The notes under the pieces are model-generated. The model saw only the letters and a program-made list of their open reading frames with translations, was not told the origin of the DNA and searched no databases. The position numbers and the translations under genes were made by a program. This document shows, piece by piece, positions 12,011 through 19,671 of a stretch of DNA of 33,985 nucleotides. Position 1 is the first letter of the stretch; every line of letters starts with the position of its first letter. The stretch spans positions 1-33,985 of the forward strand of contig CBFGWV010000023.1 of the NCBI GenBank assembly GCA_965652545.1, written 5' to 3'. This DNA is from CBFGWV01 sp965652545. GTDB taxonomy: Bacteria > Pseudomonadota > Gammaproteobacteria > Competibacterales > Competibacteraceae.

Positions 12011-12922
12011 TCATGCCGCCGCGGCCCCGGAGTCCAGCCAGGCCCAAAGACGCTCCACCAAGTCGCGGTGCTGGTCGCGAGCCCGATACAAGCACACCTC
12101 CAGCGGTGTGCACCACGTCGCGTCTCCGGCCTGCACCAACCGGCCCGCGGCGAGATCGGCCGCAGCCACGGTTTCGGGCAGCCATGCCAACCCATGGCCT
12201 TCGATGGCCATCGGACGCAAGGCCTCGGCCATAGGGTTTTCATAACACCATTGGAAGTGGCCGCGTGGCGCATGTCGGCAGACGATGAAATCGACCGCCT
12301 GGCCGAGAAACGTCCCGGGCGAATACGCCAGCAGCGGGATGGGCTGACGTTGGGCGCCCGGCAGTGCAAAGCGGGCGCGGCCATGGGCATCCGGGGCACT
12401 GACTGGAACCAGGCGCTCGCTGGCCAGCCGCCGCATCGGGTAGCGCTGACCATCGAGCACCTGGGGCACGGCCGGATGTGCGTAGCACAGCACAAGGTCG
12501 CAACTGCCGGCTTTCAGCGCGCTTACGCAGCCGTGCAGGTTCTCCGGTACGACGCGGGCCTCGACCGGCCCCAGTGCCTGCTTGCAGGACTTCAACCAGC
12601 GCGGCAGGAACTGGACAGATAAGGCATGCAGGGCATAGATGTTGAGCGCATCCTTGGTCGCTCGCTGGCGTCCGCGCAGCTCGTCGCGCGCCTCCAGCAC
12701 AGTACGCACCGCATCCTCGGCCGCGTCGCGAAACGACCGCCCGGCCGCGGTCAGGCGGGCCGGGTAGGTGCTGCGATCCACCAGCGGCGCGCCCACCCAC
12801 AGTTCAAGCGCCTTGATCCGGCGGCTGAAGGCGGACTGCGTCACGTGCCGCTCCTCCGCCGAACGCGAGAAGCTGCGCGTGCGCGCCAAACTCAGGAAAT
12901 CCTCCAACCACTTCAGTTCCAT
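12011..12922 (-). CDS. LysR-family regulator resembling HypT (YjiE)
   Basis: A 303-aa LysR-type transcription factor. The N-terminal winged helix-turn-helix (about residues 3-62) reads KWLEDFLSLARTRSFSRSAE and TQSAFSRRIKALE; the rest is a periplasmic-binding-like effector domain. The unusual KWLxDFL opening and AFSRRIxALE recognition helix resemble E. coli HypT, the hypochlorite-responsive regulator, more than typical LysR proteins. Several cysteines and methionines are present in the effector domain, but I cannot align the known HypT redox residues by eye. The ATG lies 6 nt after the maeB stop on the same strand, so the gene is probably the second gene of a maeB transcript. Its 3' end converges on the CBS gene. 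Confidence 0.82.
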   Translation of the reverse strand: MELKWLEDFLSLARTRSFSRSAEERHVTQSAFSRRIKALELWVGAPLVDRSTYPARLTAAGRSFRDAAEDAVRTVLEARDELRGRQRATKDALNIYALHALSVQFLPRWLKSCKQALGPVEARVVPENLHGCVSALKAGSCDLVLCYAHPAVPQVLDGQRYPMRRLASERLVPVSAPDAHGRARFALPGAQRQPIPLLAYSPGTFLGQAVDFIVCRHAPRGHFQWCYENPMAEALRPMAIEGHGLAWLPETVAAADLAAGRLVQAGDATWCTPLEVCLYRARDQHRDLVERLWAWLDSGAAAA

Positions 12923-12928
12923 AGCGGC

Positions 12929-15208
12929 TTACTCACTGGCCGCCGCGGTCAGCTGTGCATCCACTACCGCGACCGCGGTCATGTTCACGATGCGGCGAAC
13001 CGTCGCCGCTTTGGTCAGCACATGGGCCGGACGCGCCAGCCCCATCATTATCGGCCCCACAGCGACACCATCGGCCACCATCCGCACCAGATTGAACGCA
13101 ATATTGGCCGCATCCAGATTGGGCATGATCAATAAATTGGCGACCCCGGTGAGCTGGGAGTTGGGAAACAGGCGCTGGCGCAACGGCTCGTACAATGCGG
13201 TATCGGCCTGCATTTCCCCTTCCACTTCAAGATCCGGTGCGCGCTCACGAACCAGTTGCAAGGCCCGCGCCATCTTCAGGGACGAGGGGTTGGGGCGGGA
13301 GCCGAAATTCGATGCGGACAACAATGCCGCTTTGGGCACAATGCCGAAGTGGCGCACCGCTTCAGCTGCCATCAGTGTCATATCGGCGATCTCTTCGGCG
13401 TTAGGGTCTTGATTCACCTGGGTATCGCACATGAACAAGGTGCCCTTGGGTGTGATGACCAAGTGCAAAGCCATGGGCGAATGCACCCCCGGTGCCAACC
13501 CCAGCACATCGGTGACATGCTCGACATGACGCATGAACGTGCCGGTGATGCCCGCAATCAGCACATCGGCCAGCCCCAGGCGCACCAGCAGCGCGCCAAG
13601 AACGGTGGCGCGGGTATTGACCCGGATCCGTGCGGCCGAAGGGTCCACACCCTTGCGCTCCAGCAGGCGGTGGTACTCCTGCCAGCACTCGTGGTAGTGC
13701 GGATTCTCCGCCGGGTCGATCAGTTCGAAGTCCACCCCGGGGCGGATCGACAGGCCCAGGCTCTCCAGCCGCTCCTGCACCCGTTGCGGCCGGCCGATGA
13801 GGATGGGCTTCGCCAAGCCGTCCTCCACCACGTTTTGAACCGCGCGCAATACCCGCTCCTCTTCGCCCTGCGCATAGACCACACGCTTGGGGTCCGCCTT
13901 GGCCCGCTCGAACATCGGCTTCATCAGCAAACCGGAGCGGAACACATAGCGCTCAAGCTGACGACGGTAGGCGGTGAAATCTTCGATCGGCCGCGTGGCG
14001 ACGCCCGACTCCATGGCCGCCCGCGCCACCGCGACCGGCAGCACCTGGATCAGACGCTGGTCGAACGGCTTGGGAATGAGGTACTCGGGACCGAAAACCA
14101 GCGCCTGGTCGCCATAAGCCGCGGCGACCTCTTCCGAGGGCGGTACCAGGGCCAGATCCGCCAAAGCGCGGACACAGGCCAGTTTCATCGGCTCATTGAT
14201 GGTGGTGGCGCCGACATCCAGTGCGCCACGGAAAATATACGGGAAGCACAGGACATTGTTGACCTGGTTCGGGTAATCGGACCGACCGGTGGCGATCACG
14301 GCATCGGGCCGTGCGGCCTTGGCGAGCTCCGGCATGATCTCCGGCGTGGGGTTGGCCAGTGCCAGAATCAACGGCCGCGGCGCCATGGTGGCGACCATCT
14401 CCGCTGTCACCAGCCCCGGGCCCGACAGACCGAGAAAGATATCCGCGCCGGCCATCGCCTCGCCCAGAGTGCGCAGCGGCGTGTCCCGCGCCAGGCGTTG
14501 CTTGGTCGCATCGAGGTTGTCACGCTGGGCGTGGATGACGCCACGGCTATCGCAAACCAGGACATTGTCCGGATTGAGCCCGAGGGCGAACAGCAGATCC
14601 AGGCAGGCCACCGCGGCGGCGCCGGCGCCGGAGGTCACCAAGCGCACCTCGCCGATCGCCTTTTCGACCACCCGCAAGGCATTCAGGACCGCCGCCGCGG
14701 TGATGATGGCGGTGCCGTGCTGATCGTCATGGAACACCGGAATGCGCATGCGCTCGCGCAGTTTGCGTTCGACGGTAAAGCACTCCGGCGCCTTGATATC
14801 CTCAAGATTGATGCCGCCGAAGGTCGGCTCCAGCGCGGCGATGATATCGACCAGCTTGTCTGGATCGCGCTCATCGATTTCGATATCGAACACATCGATC
14901 CCAGCGAACTTCTTGAACAGCACGCCCTTGCCTTCCATCACCGGCTTGGCCGCCAGCGGACCGATGGCGCCCAATCCCAACACGGCGGTGCCATTGGTGA
15001 TGACCGCCACCAGGTTGGCCCGCGCCGTGACCGTGGACGCTTCCTGAGGGTCCGCCACGATCGCGTTGCAGGCAACCGCCACACCTGGGGAGTAAGCCAA
15101 TGCCAGGTCGCGTTGGTTGGCTAGGGGCTTTGTGGGTACGACTTCGAGTTTTCCGGGGGTAGGATTGCGGTGATAGAACAGCGCCTGATTCTCGAAATCG
15201 TCGCTCAT
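12929..15208 (-). CDS. maeB: NADP-dependent malic enzyme (MaeB type)
   Basis: Oxidatively decarboxylates malate to pyruvate, normally producing NADPH. The ATG at 15208 gives 759 aa, the same length as E. coli MaeB, and has GAGG 5 nt upstream; the longer open frame to 15352 has no conserved sequence. The N-terminal malic domain contains YSPGVA (39-44), EGKGVLFKKFAGIDVFDIE (92-110), GGINLEDIKAP (131-141) and FHDDQHGTAI. A Rossmann segment follows with VTSGAGAAAVACLDLL. The last ~320 residues are a phosphotransacetylase-like domain, regulatory and usually inactive in this family, where acetyl-CoA inhibits the enzyme. It diverges from the fumarase gene, whose product makes its substrate, and is followed after 6 nt by a LysR gene. 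Confidence 0.95.
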   Translation of the reverse strand: MSDDFENQALFYHRNPTPGKLEVVPTKPLANQRDLALAYSPGVAVACNAIVADPQEASTVTARANLVAVITNGTAVLGLGAIGPLAAKPVMEGKGVLFKKFAGIDVFDIEIDERDPDKLVDIIAALEPTFGGINLEDIKAPECFTVERKLRERMRIPVFHDDQHGTAIITAAAVLNALRVVEKAIGEVRLVTSGAGAAAVACLDLLFALGLNPDNVLVCDSRGVIHAQRDNLDATKQRLARDTPLRTLGEAMAGADIFLGLSGPGLVTAEMVATMAPRPLILALANPTPEIMPELAKAARPDAVIATGRSDYPNQVNNVLCFPYIFRGALDVGATTINEPMKLACVRALADLALVPPSEEVAAAYGDQALVFGPEYLIPKPFDQRLIQVLPVAVARAAMESGVATRPIEDFTAYRRQLERYVFRSGLLMKPMFERAKADPKRVVYAQGEEERVLRAVQNVVEDGLAKPILIGRPQRVQERLESLGLSIRPGVDFELIDPAENPHYHECWQEYHRLLERKGVDPSAARIRVNTRATVLGALLVRLGLADVLIAGITGTFMRHVEHVTDVLGLAPGVHSPMALHLVITPKGTLFMCDTQVNQDPNAEEIADMTLMAAEAVRHFGIVPKAALLSASNFGSRPNPSSLKMARALQLVRERAPDLEVEGEMQADTALYEPLRQRLFPNSQLTGVANLLIMPNLDAANIAFNLVRMVADGVAVGPIMMGLARPAHVLTKAATVRRIVNMTAVAVVDAQLTAAASE

Positions 15209-15274
15209 AGAGGCCTCGGGGGGATTGGACAAGCCGGTGAGGGTCAACGCACCGGAGTGGGGCATTATCCTCGC

Positions 15275-15280
15275 AGTATA
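15275..15280 (-). promoter_or_regulatory. Putative -10 element of maeB
   Basis: On the minus strand TATACT (15280-15275) is a strong -10 match, about 67 nt upstream of the maeB ATG. No good -35 is present at 16-18 bp, so either an activator is used or the call is wrong. The 218-bp maeB-fumarase intergenic region contains this element and a short palindrome nearer the fumarase gene. Confidence 0.35.
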
Positions 15281-15362
15281 CGGCGGCGAGTCGCCAATGA
15301 GAAAATACAAGTCGCTAGCAAAATCAAAACGGTAGCGTATTGTCCTGCGCACCCGTCCACCC

Positions 15363-15379
15363 CCCTTATGGTATAAGGG
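15363..15379. promoter_or_regulatory. Palindrome overlapping the probable fumarase promoter
   Basis: CCCTTAT and ATAAGGG form a perfect 7-bp inverted repeat separated by GGT. The right arm lies in a TATAAG hexamer (15372-15377) that could be the fumarase -10. A TTGTCC at 15340-15345 is too far away (26 bp) to be an ideal -35. A dimeric regulator bound here would cover the promoter. The operator role is inferred from symmetry and position only. Confidence 0.35.
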
Positions 15380-15426
15380 CGCTCACCGTCCACCCCCACC
15401 GCCAAACCTGGTGTTTCGGAGGCTCC

Positions 15427-16944
15427 ATGCCCGTCATCGCCCAAGACGACCTGATCCAGAGCGTCGCCGATGCCTTGCAGTTCATCTCCTATTACCACCC
15501 GCAGGATTTCATCCGTGCGGTGCATGCCGCCTACGAACGGGAAGCGTCCGAGGCCGCCCGCGATGCCCTGGCTCAGATTCTGATCAATTCGCGGATGTGC
15601 GCCGAGGGGCGGCGGCCGATCTGCCAGGACACCGGTATCGTCACCGTCTTCCTGAAGATCGGCATGAACGTGCGTTGGGACGCGAGCATGGGTGTCGAGG
15701 ACATGGTCAACGAGGGCGTGCGGCGGGCCTACCTGCATCCGGACAATGTATTGCGCGCCTCGGTACTGAGCGACCCTGCCGGAGGCCGGACCAATACCCG
15801 CGACAATACCCCGGCGGTCATCCACATGAGCGTGGTGCCGGGCGATACGGTGGAGGTCGAGGTCGCCGCCAAAGGCGGCGGGTCCGAAGCCAAGAGCAAA
15901 CTGGCCATGCTCAATCCGTCCGACTCCATCGTCGATTGGGTGCTCAAGACCGTACCCACCATGGGTGCAGGCTGGTGCCCGCCGGGCATTCTCGGCATCG
16001 GGATCGGCGGAACCGCCGAAAAAGCCATGGTGCTGGCCAAACAGGCATGTATGGGGTCCATCGACATCCAGGCGCTGATCGAGCGCGGCCCCGCCAGCCG
16101 TATCGACGAGTTGCGGCTGGAGTTGTATGAAAAGGTCAATCAGTTGGGTATCGGCGCCCAGGGGCTGGGCGGACTGACGACCGTTCTGGACGTCAAAATC
16201 CTGGACTACCCGACCCATGCGGCCAACCTGCCCGTGGCCATGATCCCCAACTGCGCGGCGACCCGGCATGCGCATTTCGTGCTCGACGGTTCGGGGCCTG
16301 CGCAGTTCACTGCCCCGAGCCTCGCCGACTGGCCTGAGGTTACCCGGGCGGCTGCCGGCAAGCGCGTCAACCTGGACACCGCAAGTGAAGCGGACATCCG
16401 CAGCTGGACGCCCGGCGACACGCTTCTGGTATCGGGCACCATCCTCACCGGTCGCGACGCTGCGCACAAACGCATTGCCGACATGCTCGCCCGTGGCGAA
16501 CGGCTGCCGGTCGATTTCAACGGCAAGTTCATTTACTACGTCGGTCCGGTAGACCCTGTCCAAGGCGAGGTTGTCGGGCCGGCGGGGCCCACCACCTCGA
16601 CACGCATGGACAAATTCACCGAGATGATGCTGGCGAAAACCGGCCTGCGCGGAATGATCGGCAAGGCCGAGCGTGGACCGGTCGCGGTAGAGGCGATCCG
16701 AAACCACCAGGCCGTCTATCTCATTGCAGTGGGTGGTGCGGCCTACCTGGTGTCCAAAGCCATTCGCAAATCGCGCGTCGTTGCGTTCGAAGACTTGGGC
16801 ATGGAGGCCATTCATGAGTTCGTGGTGGAGGATATGCCGGTCACCGTTGCCGTGGACAGCCGCGGCGAATCGATTCACCAGTCCGGGCCGGCACAATGGC
16901 GCGCCAAGATCGGCAAGATTCCCGTCACCGTGGAATCGGCTTGA
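15427..16944 (+). CDS. Fumarate hydratase, class I
   Basis: Interconverts fumarate and malate in the TCA cycle using an oxygen-sensitive [4Fe-4S] cluster. The single-chain 505-aa form carries both the alpha and beta parts of class I fumarases. The three cluster cysteines expected from the family are visible: Cys66 in RPICQDTG, Cys184 in GAGWCPPG and Cys276 in IPNCAATRHAHF. The start at 15427 has GGAGG 4 nt upstream; an in-frame extension to 15340 crosses the promoter region. The gene is divergent from maeB, which consumes malate. FumA and FumB of E. coli are the same class, so no letter is assigned. After the stop a weak 6-bp stem (16946-16968) lacks a T tract. Confidence 0.95.
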   Translation: MPVIAQDDLIQSVADALQFISYYHPQDFIRAVHAAYEREASEAARDALAQILINSRMCAEGRRPICQDTGIVTVFLKIGMNVRWDASMGVEDMVNEGVRRAYLHPDNVLRASVLSDPAGGRTNTRDNTPAVIHMSVVPGDTVEVEVAAKGGGSEAKSKLAMLNPSDSIVDWVLKTVPTMGAGWCPPGILGIGIGGTAEKAMVLAKQACMGSIDIQALIERGPASRIDELRLELYEKVNQLGIGAQGLGGLTTVLDVKILDYPTHAANLPVAMIPNCAATRHAHFVLDGSGPAQFTAPSLADWPEVTRAAAGKRVNLDTASEADIRSWTPGDTLLVSGTILTGRDAAHKRIADMLARGERLPVDFNGKFIYYVGPVDPVQGEVVGPAGPTTSTRMDKFTEMMLAKTGLRGMIGKAERGPVAVEAIRNHQAVYLIAVGGAAYLVSKAIRKSRVVAFEDLGMEAIHEFVVEDMPVTVAVDSRGESIHQSGPAQWRAKIGKIPVTVESA

Positions 16945-16994
16945 ACCGGGCGACATTCCGTTGCCCGGAAAACAAGCGTCACAGTTAACAATAC

Positions 16995-17038
16995 TTGACA
17001 CAAATAATCGCAACAGGCCTTATCCTTCACACTTGTGA
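16995..17038 (+). promoter_or_regulatory. Putative promoter with operator-like repeat before the solute-binding protein
   Basis: A consensus TTGACA (16995-17000) is followed after 19 bp by TTATCC (17020-17025). The -10 is moderate and the spacing slightly long. A perfect TCACA-CT-TGTGA inverted repeat (17027-17038) covers the expected transcription start, where a repressor would block initiation. The leader to the ATG at 17088 would be about 55 nt. Confidence 0.45.
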
Positions 17039-17087
17039 GGATACGTTTTTCTTACGCCGTTTGGCCCGTGCGTGACGGGGGACCCCG

Positions 17088-18344
17088 ATGACTTACAGAC
17101 AAATTCTCCTGAGCCTGGCGATCGCAGGACTCCAGTTGCTAGTGGTAGTCGGTCTCGTCTGGGTTTCCCAGCCGCGCAGCGCCGAGCCGATCGCGATCAA
17201 TATGCGGGCATCGAGCAGCGGTGCCGCCTCCAGCCCGACGCCAGTCGCCGCACCGCCGGCACCCACGGCCAGTGCCCCAACGCCAGCGCCTGCCCCGACA
17301 CCGGTCACGCCAGCGCCGACGCCCATCGCGTCCGCCCCAGCGCCCGCACCGGCGTTTCCGATGCCGGCGATGCCAGCGCATGATTTGACCATCGTCTCTT
17401 GGGGTGGAACCTATCAAGACGGCCAGCGTGCCTCGTTCTTCGAGCCGTTTTCGAGAGAGGCCGGCATTCCGGTCGAAGAGGCCACCTTCAACGGCACCCT
17501 CGCCGAGGTGAAGGACGCGGTTTCCAACGGCTTGACCTGGGATGTGGTGGATCTGGAATTTGCCGATATCCTGCGCGGCTGCGAAGAGGGCGTATTCGAG
17601 CGCATCGACTGGAGTCGGGTCGGCAGTACGGCTGATTTCATGCCCGCGGCGGTGGAAACCTGCGGCGTCGGCAACGTGGTGTGGGCCTATGTTGCCGCCT
17701 ACGCCCCCGACCGGCTCCCACGGGCACCGGTGTCCTGGGCAGATTTCTGGGACACCAGCGCCATGCCGGGCAAGCGCGGTCTTCGCAACCTGGCCCAGTG
17801 GAACCTCGAAATCGCCCTACTGGCCGACGGCGTCTCCACCCGCGATGTCTACTCGGTGCTGGCCTCGCCTCAGGGCGTCGACCGCGCGTTCGCCAAGCTG
17901 GATCAGCTCAAGCCCGACACCGTCTGGTGGGCCGGCGGCGCCGAACCCATGGAAATGATCGGTCGCGGCGATGTCGTCATGACCACGGCGTACAACGGAC
18001 GGGTGAGTGTAGCACGCAACGAGGGCACCAATGTCGAGATCCTCTGGAACAACGTGATCTACACACTGAATTACTGGGCCATCGTCAAGGGCACTCCCAA
18101 CCTGGATGCTGCCTACCAGTTCATCGCCTATGCCAGCCGTCCGGAGCCCATGGCGATGATGCCCGATTTCATCCCCTACGGGCTGGCCAATACCAAGGCC
18201 AACGCATTGGTGAACCCGGCCCTGGCACCCGAGCTGCCGACCACGCCGGCGAATCTGCGCTTCGCCATGGTGTCCAGCGCCGAGTTCTGGAACCGCCAGG
18301 GGCCTGCGTTGGAGCAACGGTTCCAGACCTGGCTCAATCAATAG
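17088..18344 (+). CDS. Membrane-anchored PotD/PotF-type solute-binding protein
   Basis: A 418-aa protein. Residues about 6-26 are a hydrophobic segment without an obvious signal-peptidase site or lipobox, so an uncleaved membrane anchor is likely. Residues about 40-98 are almost entirely Ala, Pro, Ser and Thr with repeated PAPTP-like units, a flexible spacer. From about residue 99 (LTIVSWGGTYQDGQ) the sequence follows the extracellular solute-binding family of spermidine/putrescine transporters, including the W-D-V-V-D-L and TAYNGR segments. No ABC permease or ATPase gene is nearby. The ligand could be a polyamine or a similar small molecule; this is family inference. It has its own promoter-like element and is followed by a strong terminator. 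A sensor or capture role separate from transport is possible. Confidence 0.83.
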   Translation: MTYRQILLSLAIAGLQLLVVVGLVWVSQPRSAEPIAINMRASSSGAASSPTPVAAPPAPTASAPTPAPAPTPVTPAPTPIASAPAPAPAFPMPAMPAHDLTIVSWGGTYQDGQRASFFEPFSREAGIPVEEATFNGTLAEVKDAVSNGLTWDVVDLEFADILRGCEEGVFERIDWSRVGSTADFMPAAVETCGVGNVVWAYVAAYAPDRLPRAPVSWADFWDTSAMPGKRGLRNLAQWNLEIALLADGVSTRDVYSVLASPQGVDRAFAKLDQLKPDTVWWAGGAEPMEMIGRGDVVMTTAYNGRVSVARNEGTNVEILWNNVIYTLNYWAIVKGTPNLDAAYQFIAYASRPEPMAMMPDFIPYGLANTKANALVNPALAPELPTTPANLRFAMVSSAEFWNRQGPALEQRFQTWLNQ

Positions 18345-18366
18345 GCCACCATGCTGTCGAGACATC

Positions 18367-18391
18367 AACGGCTCCCTTTGGGAGCCGTTTT
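18367..18391 (+). terminator. Rho-independent terminator after the solute-binding protein gene
   Basis: A perfect 10-bp stem, AACGGCTCCC with GGGAGCCGTT (18367-18376 and 18380-18389), closes a TTT loop and ends in four T residues (18388-18391). It lies 22 bp after the stop of the solute-binding protein gene and isolates that gene from the next one. Confidence 0.85.
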
Positions 18392-18428
18392 CATGTTGGC
18401 GGAGTCGGAAGCCGCTTTTCGCAGTCTA

Positions 18429-18460
18429 CCCCTCAGTGCATCGTAGCCATCGCTGAGGGG
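18429..18460 (+). promoter_or_regulatory. Hairpin sequestering the ribosome-binding site of the next gene
   Basis: CCCCTCAG (18429-18436) pairs perfectly with CTGAGGGG (18453-18460). One G-U and one further G-C pair extend the stem to 10 bp around a 12-nt loop. The 3' arm contains GAGGGG, the only good Shine-Dalgarno sequence for the GTG start at 18469, so the folded RNA would hide it. No T tract follows, so it is not a terminator. A thermosensor, ligand-responsive or protein-bound translational switch would fit, but none is demonstrated. Confidence 0.6.
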
Positions 18461-18468
18461 AGTCCATC

Positions 18469-19671
18469 GTGATTCATCGCTACACGAGCTTGTTCATCTC
18501 CTTGTCGCTGATTTGCGGCACCGCCCATGCCGGTACCCAAGCGCTGGAGCTGACCGAGCAGACGCTGGAGCTCGACGGTACCCAGGCCGTCATCCAGGCA
18601 CCTGCGGGTATGCGGGTGGAGGTACTGACATCGGGCCTGGACGGTCCGCGAATGCTGACCTTTCATCCCGGTGGTGATCTGTTCATCGGATCGCGCTCGG
18701 GCAATGTCTATCGGCTGAAGCCGCCGTATACCCAGCCCCAAGTATTCGCCAAGCTGAACCAGTATCCGCATTCTGTGGCTTTTCGTGACGATTGGGTCTA
18801 CGTCGCGCGAACCGACGGCGTCTTCAGGACCCCATACGAAGCGCATGAGCGGCCGCGCAATGCCTCCGACTTCGAGATGGTCGCCGAGCTACCCGGCGGA
18901 AGTGGTCATTCGAGCCGGACGCTGACCGTCGGGCCGGATGATCGGCTTTACGTGTCGCTGGGAATCAGCGGTAACTGCAGCGATCAGTATATCGGCGAGG
19001 GCTACGATTTCGACGATCGCCGCGGCGGCGTGATGGTCTTGGACGAATCCGTCGATCCTCCACAGTGGCAGGCTTTTGGAAGCGGTCTTCGCAACCCCGT
19101 GGGATTGGCCTGGCAACCGCAGACCGGCCAGCTCTATGCCACCAACAACGGCCCGGATCATTGGGGCTACGAACAACCGCCGGAGGTGTTCACCCGATTG
19201 TCCGCCGGCTCGTATCACGGCATGCCATGGTTCCAGCACATCGATGGCGAGCTCGTGGCCGATGCCTGCATCACAAGCCAGCCTCCGCGAAGCGAAGCGG
19301 ATGTCACAGCGCCCTTGGCCACACTGCCGGCACGCAGCGCACCTTTGGGATTGGCGTTTGTACCCATGGATAGCCCGCTCGAACCCCTTGCCGGAGATGC
19401 GGTCATTGCCGTCCATGGTTCATGGGCCACCCAACCTGGCGGTGGTAGCGGCGGCAACCCGTCCACACGAAGGGCACCGAAGCTGACCGTAGTGCGCTTC
19501 GCGTCAGTCAATGAGATAGCCGGCGTGGAAGATCTGGTGACCGGTTTACAAGAGCCCGACGGACGGCGCTGGCTGCGGCCCGCTGGGGTCGCCGCGGGTC
19601 CGGATGGTAATGTGTACTTCACCAGCGATGCCGATCATCAGGGGCTTTACCGCTTATCCATTCAGCGGTAA
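18469..19671 (+). CDS. Exported sorbosone/glucose dehydrogenase-like beta-propeller protein
   Basis: A 400-aa protein with a signal peptide (MIHRYTSLFISLSLICGTAHA, in two parts: a charged start and a hydrophobic core), probably cleaved after residue 21 (AHA|GTQ). The mature part looks like the six-bladed PQQ-dependent sugar dehydrogenase / L-sorbosone dehydrogenase family: repeated GPDGxLY-type blade motifs, GSGLRNPVGLAWQPQTGQLY, NNGPDHWGYEQPPE, and AAGPDGNVYFTSD at the end. An aldose or sorbosone oxidation in the periplasm is the family function; no PQQ synthesis gene is in the window, and the substrate is unknown. The start is GTG with GAGGGGAG about 6 nt upstream, buried in a hairpin. The 3' end overlaps the converging diguanylate cyclase gene by 18 bp. 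Confidence 0.82.
   Translation: MIHRYTSLFISLSLICGTAHAGTQALELTEQTLELDGTQAVIQAPAGMRVEVLTSGLDGPRMLTFHPGGDLFIGSRSGNVYRLKPPYTQPQVFAKLNQYPHSVAFRDDWVYVARTDGVFRTPYEAHERPRNASDFEMVAELPGGSGHSSRTLTVGPDDRLYVSLGISGNCSDQYIGEGYDFDDRRGGVMVLDESVDPPQWQAFGSGLRNPVGLAWQPQTGQLYATNNGPDHWGYEQPPEVFTRLSAGSYHGMPWFQHIDGELVADACITSQPPRSEADVTAPLATLPARSAPLGLAFVPMDSPLEPLAGDAVIAVHGSWATQPGGGSGGNPSTRRAPKLTVVRFASVNEIAGVEDLVTGLQEPDGRRWLRPAGVAAGPDGNVYFTSDADHQGLYRLSIQR

Noticed and set aside
12929..13900. A separate phosphotransacetylase gene
   Set aside because: The Pta-like region is in frame with the malic enzyme domain and is a normal part of MaeB.
15209..15352. N-terminal extension of maeB by 48 codons
   Set aside because: Unconserved, crosses the putative maeB -10, and the ATG at 15208 has a ribosome-binding site and gives the E. 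coli length.
16946..16968. A terminator after the fumarase gene
   Set aside because: Only a 6-bp CCGGGC/GCCCGG stem with an 11-nt loop, followed by A-rich rather than T-rich sequence.
13256..17013. Long antisense frames opposite maeB (13256-15124) and the fumarase gene (15265-17013)
   Set aside because: No recognisable motif and no ribosome-binding site; both lie across well-supported genes.
17205..17380. A DNA tandem repeat in the solute-binding protein gene
   Set aside because: The Pro-Ala-Thr pattern comes from low-complexity coding sequence; the units vary in length and are not a regular repeat at the DNA level.
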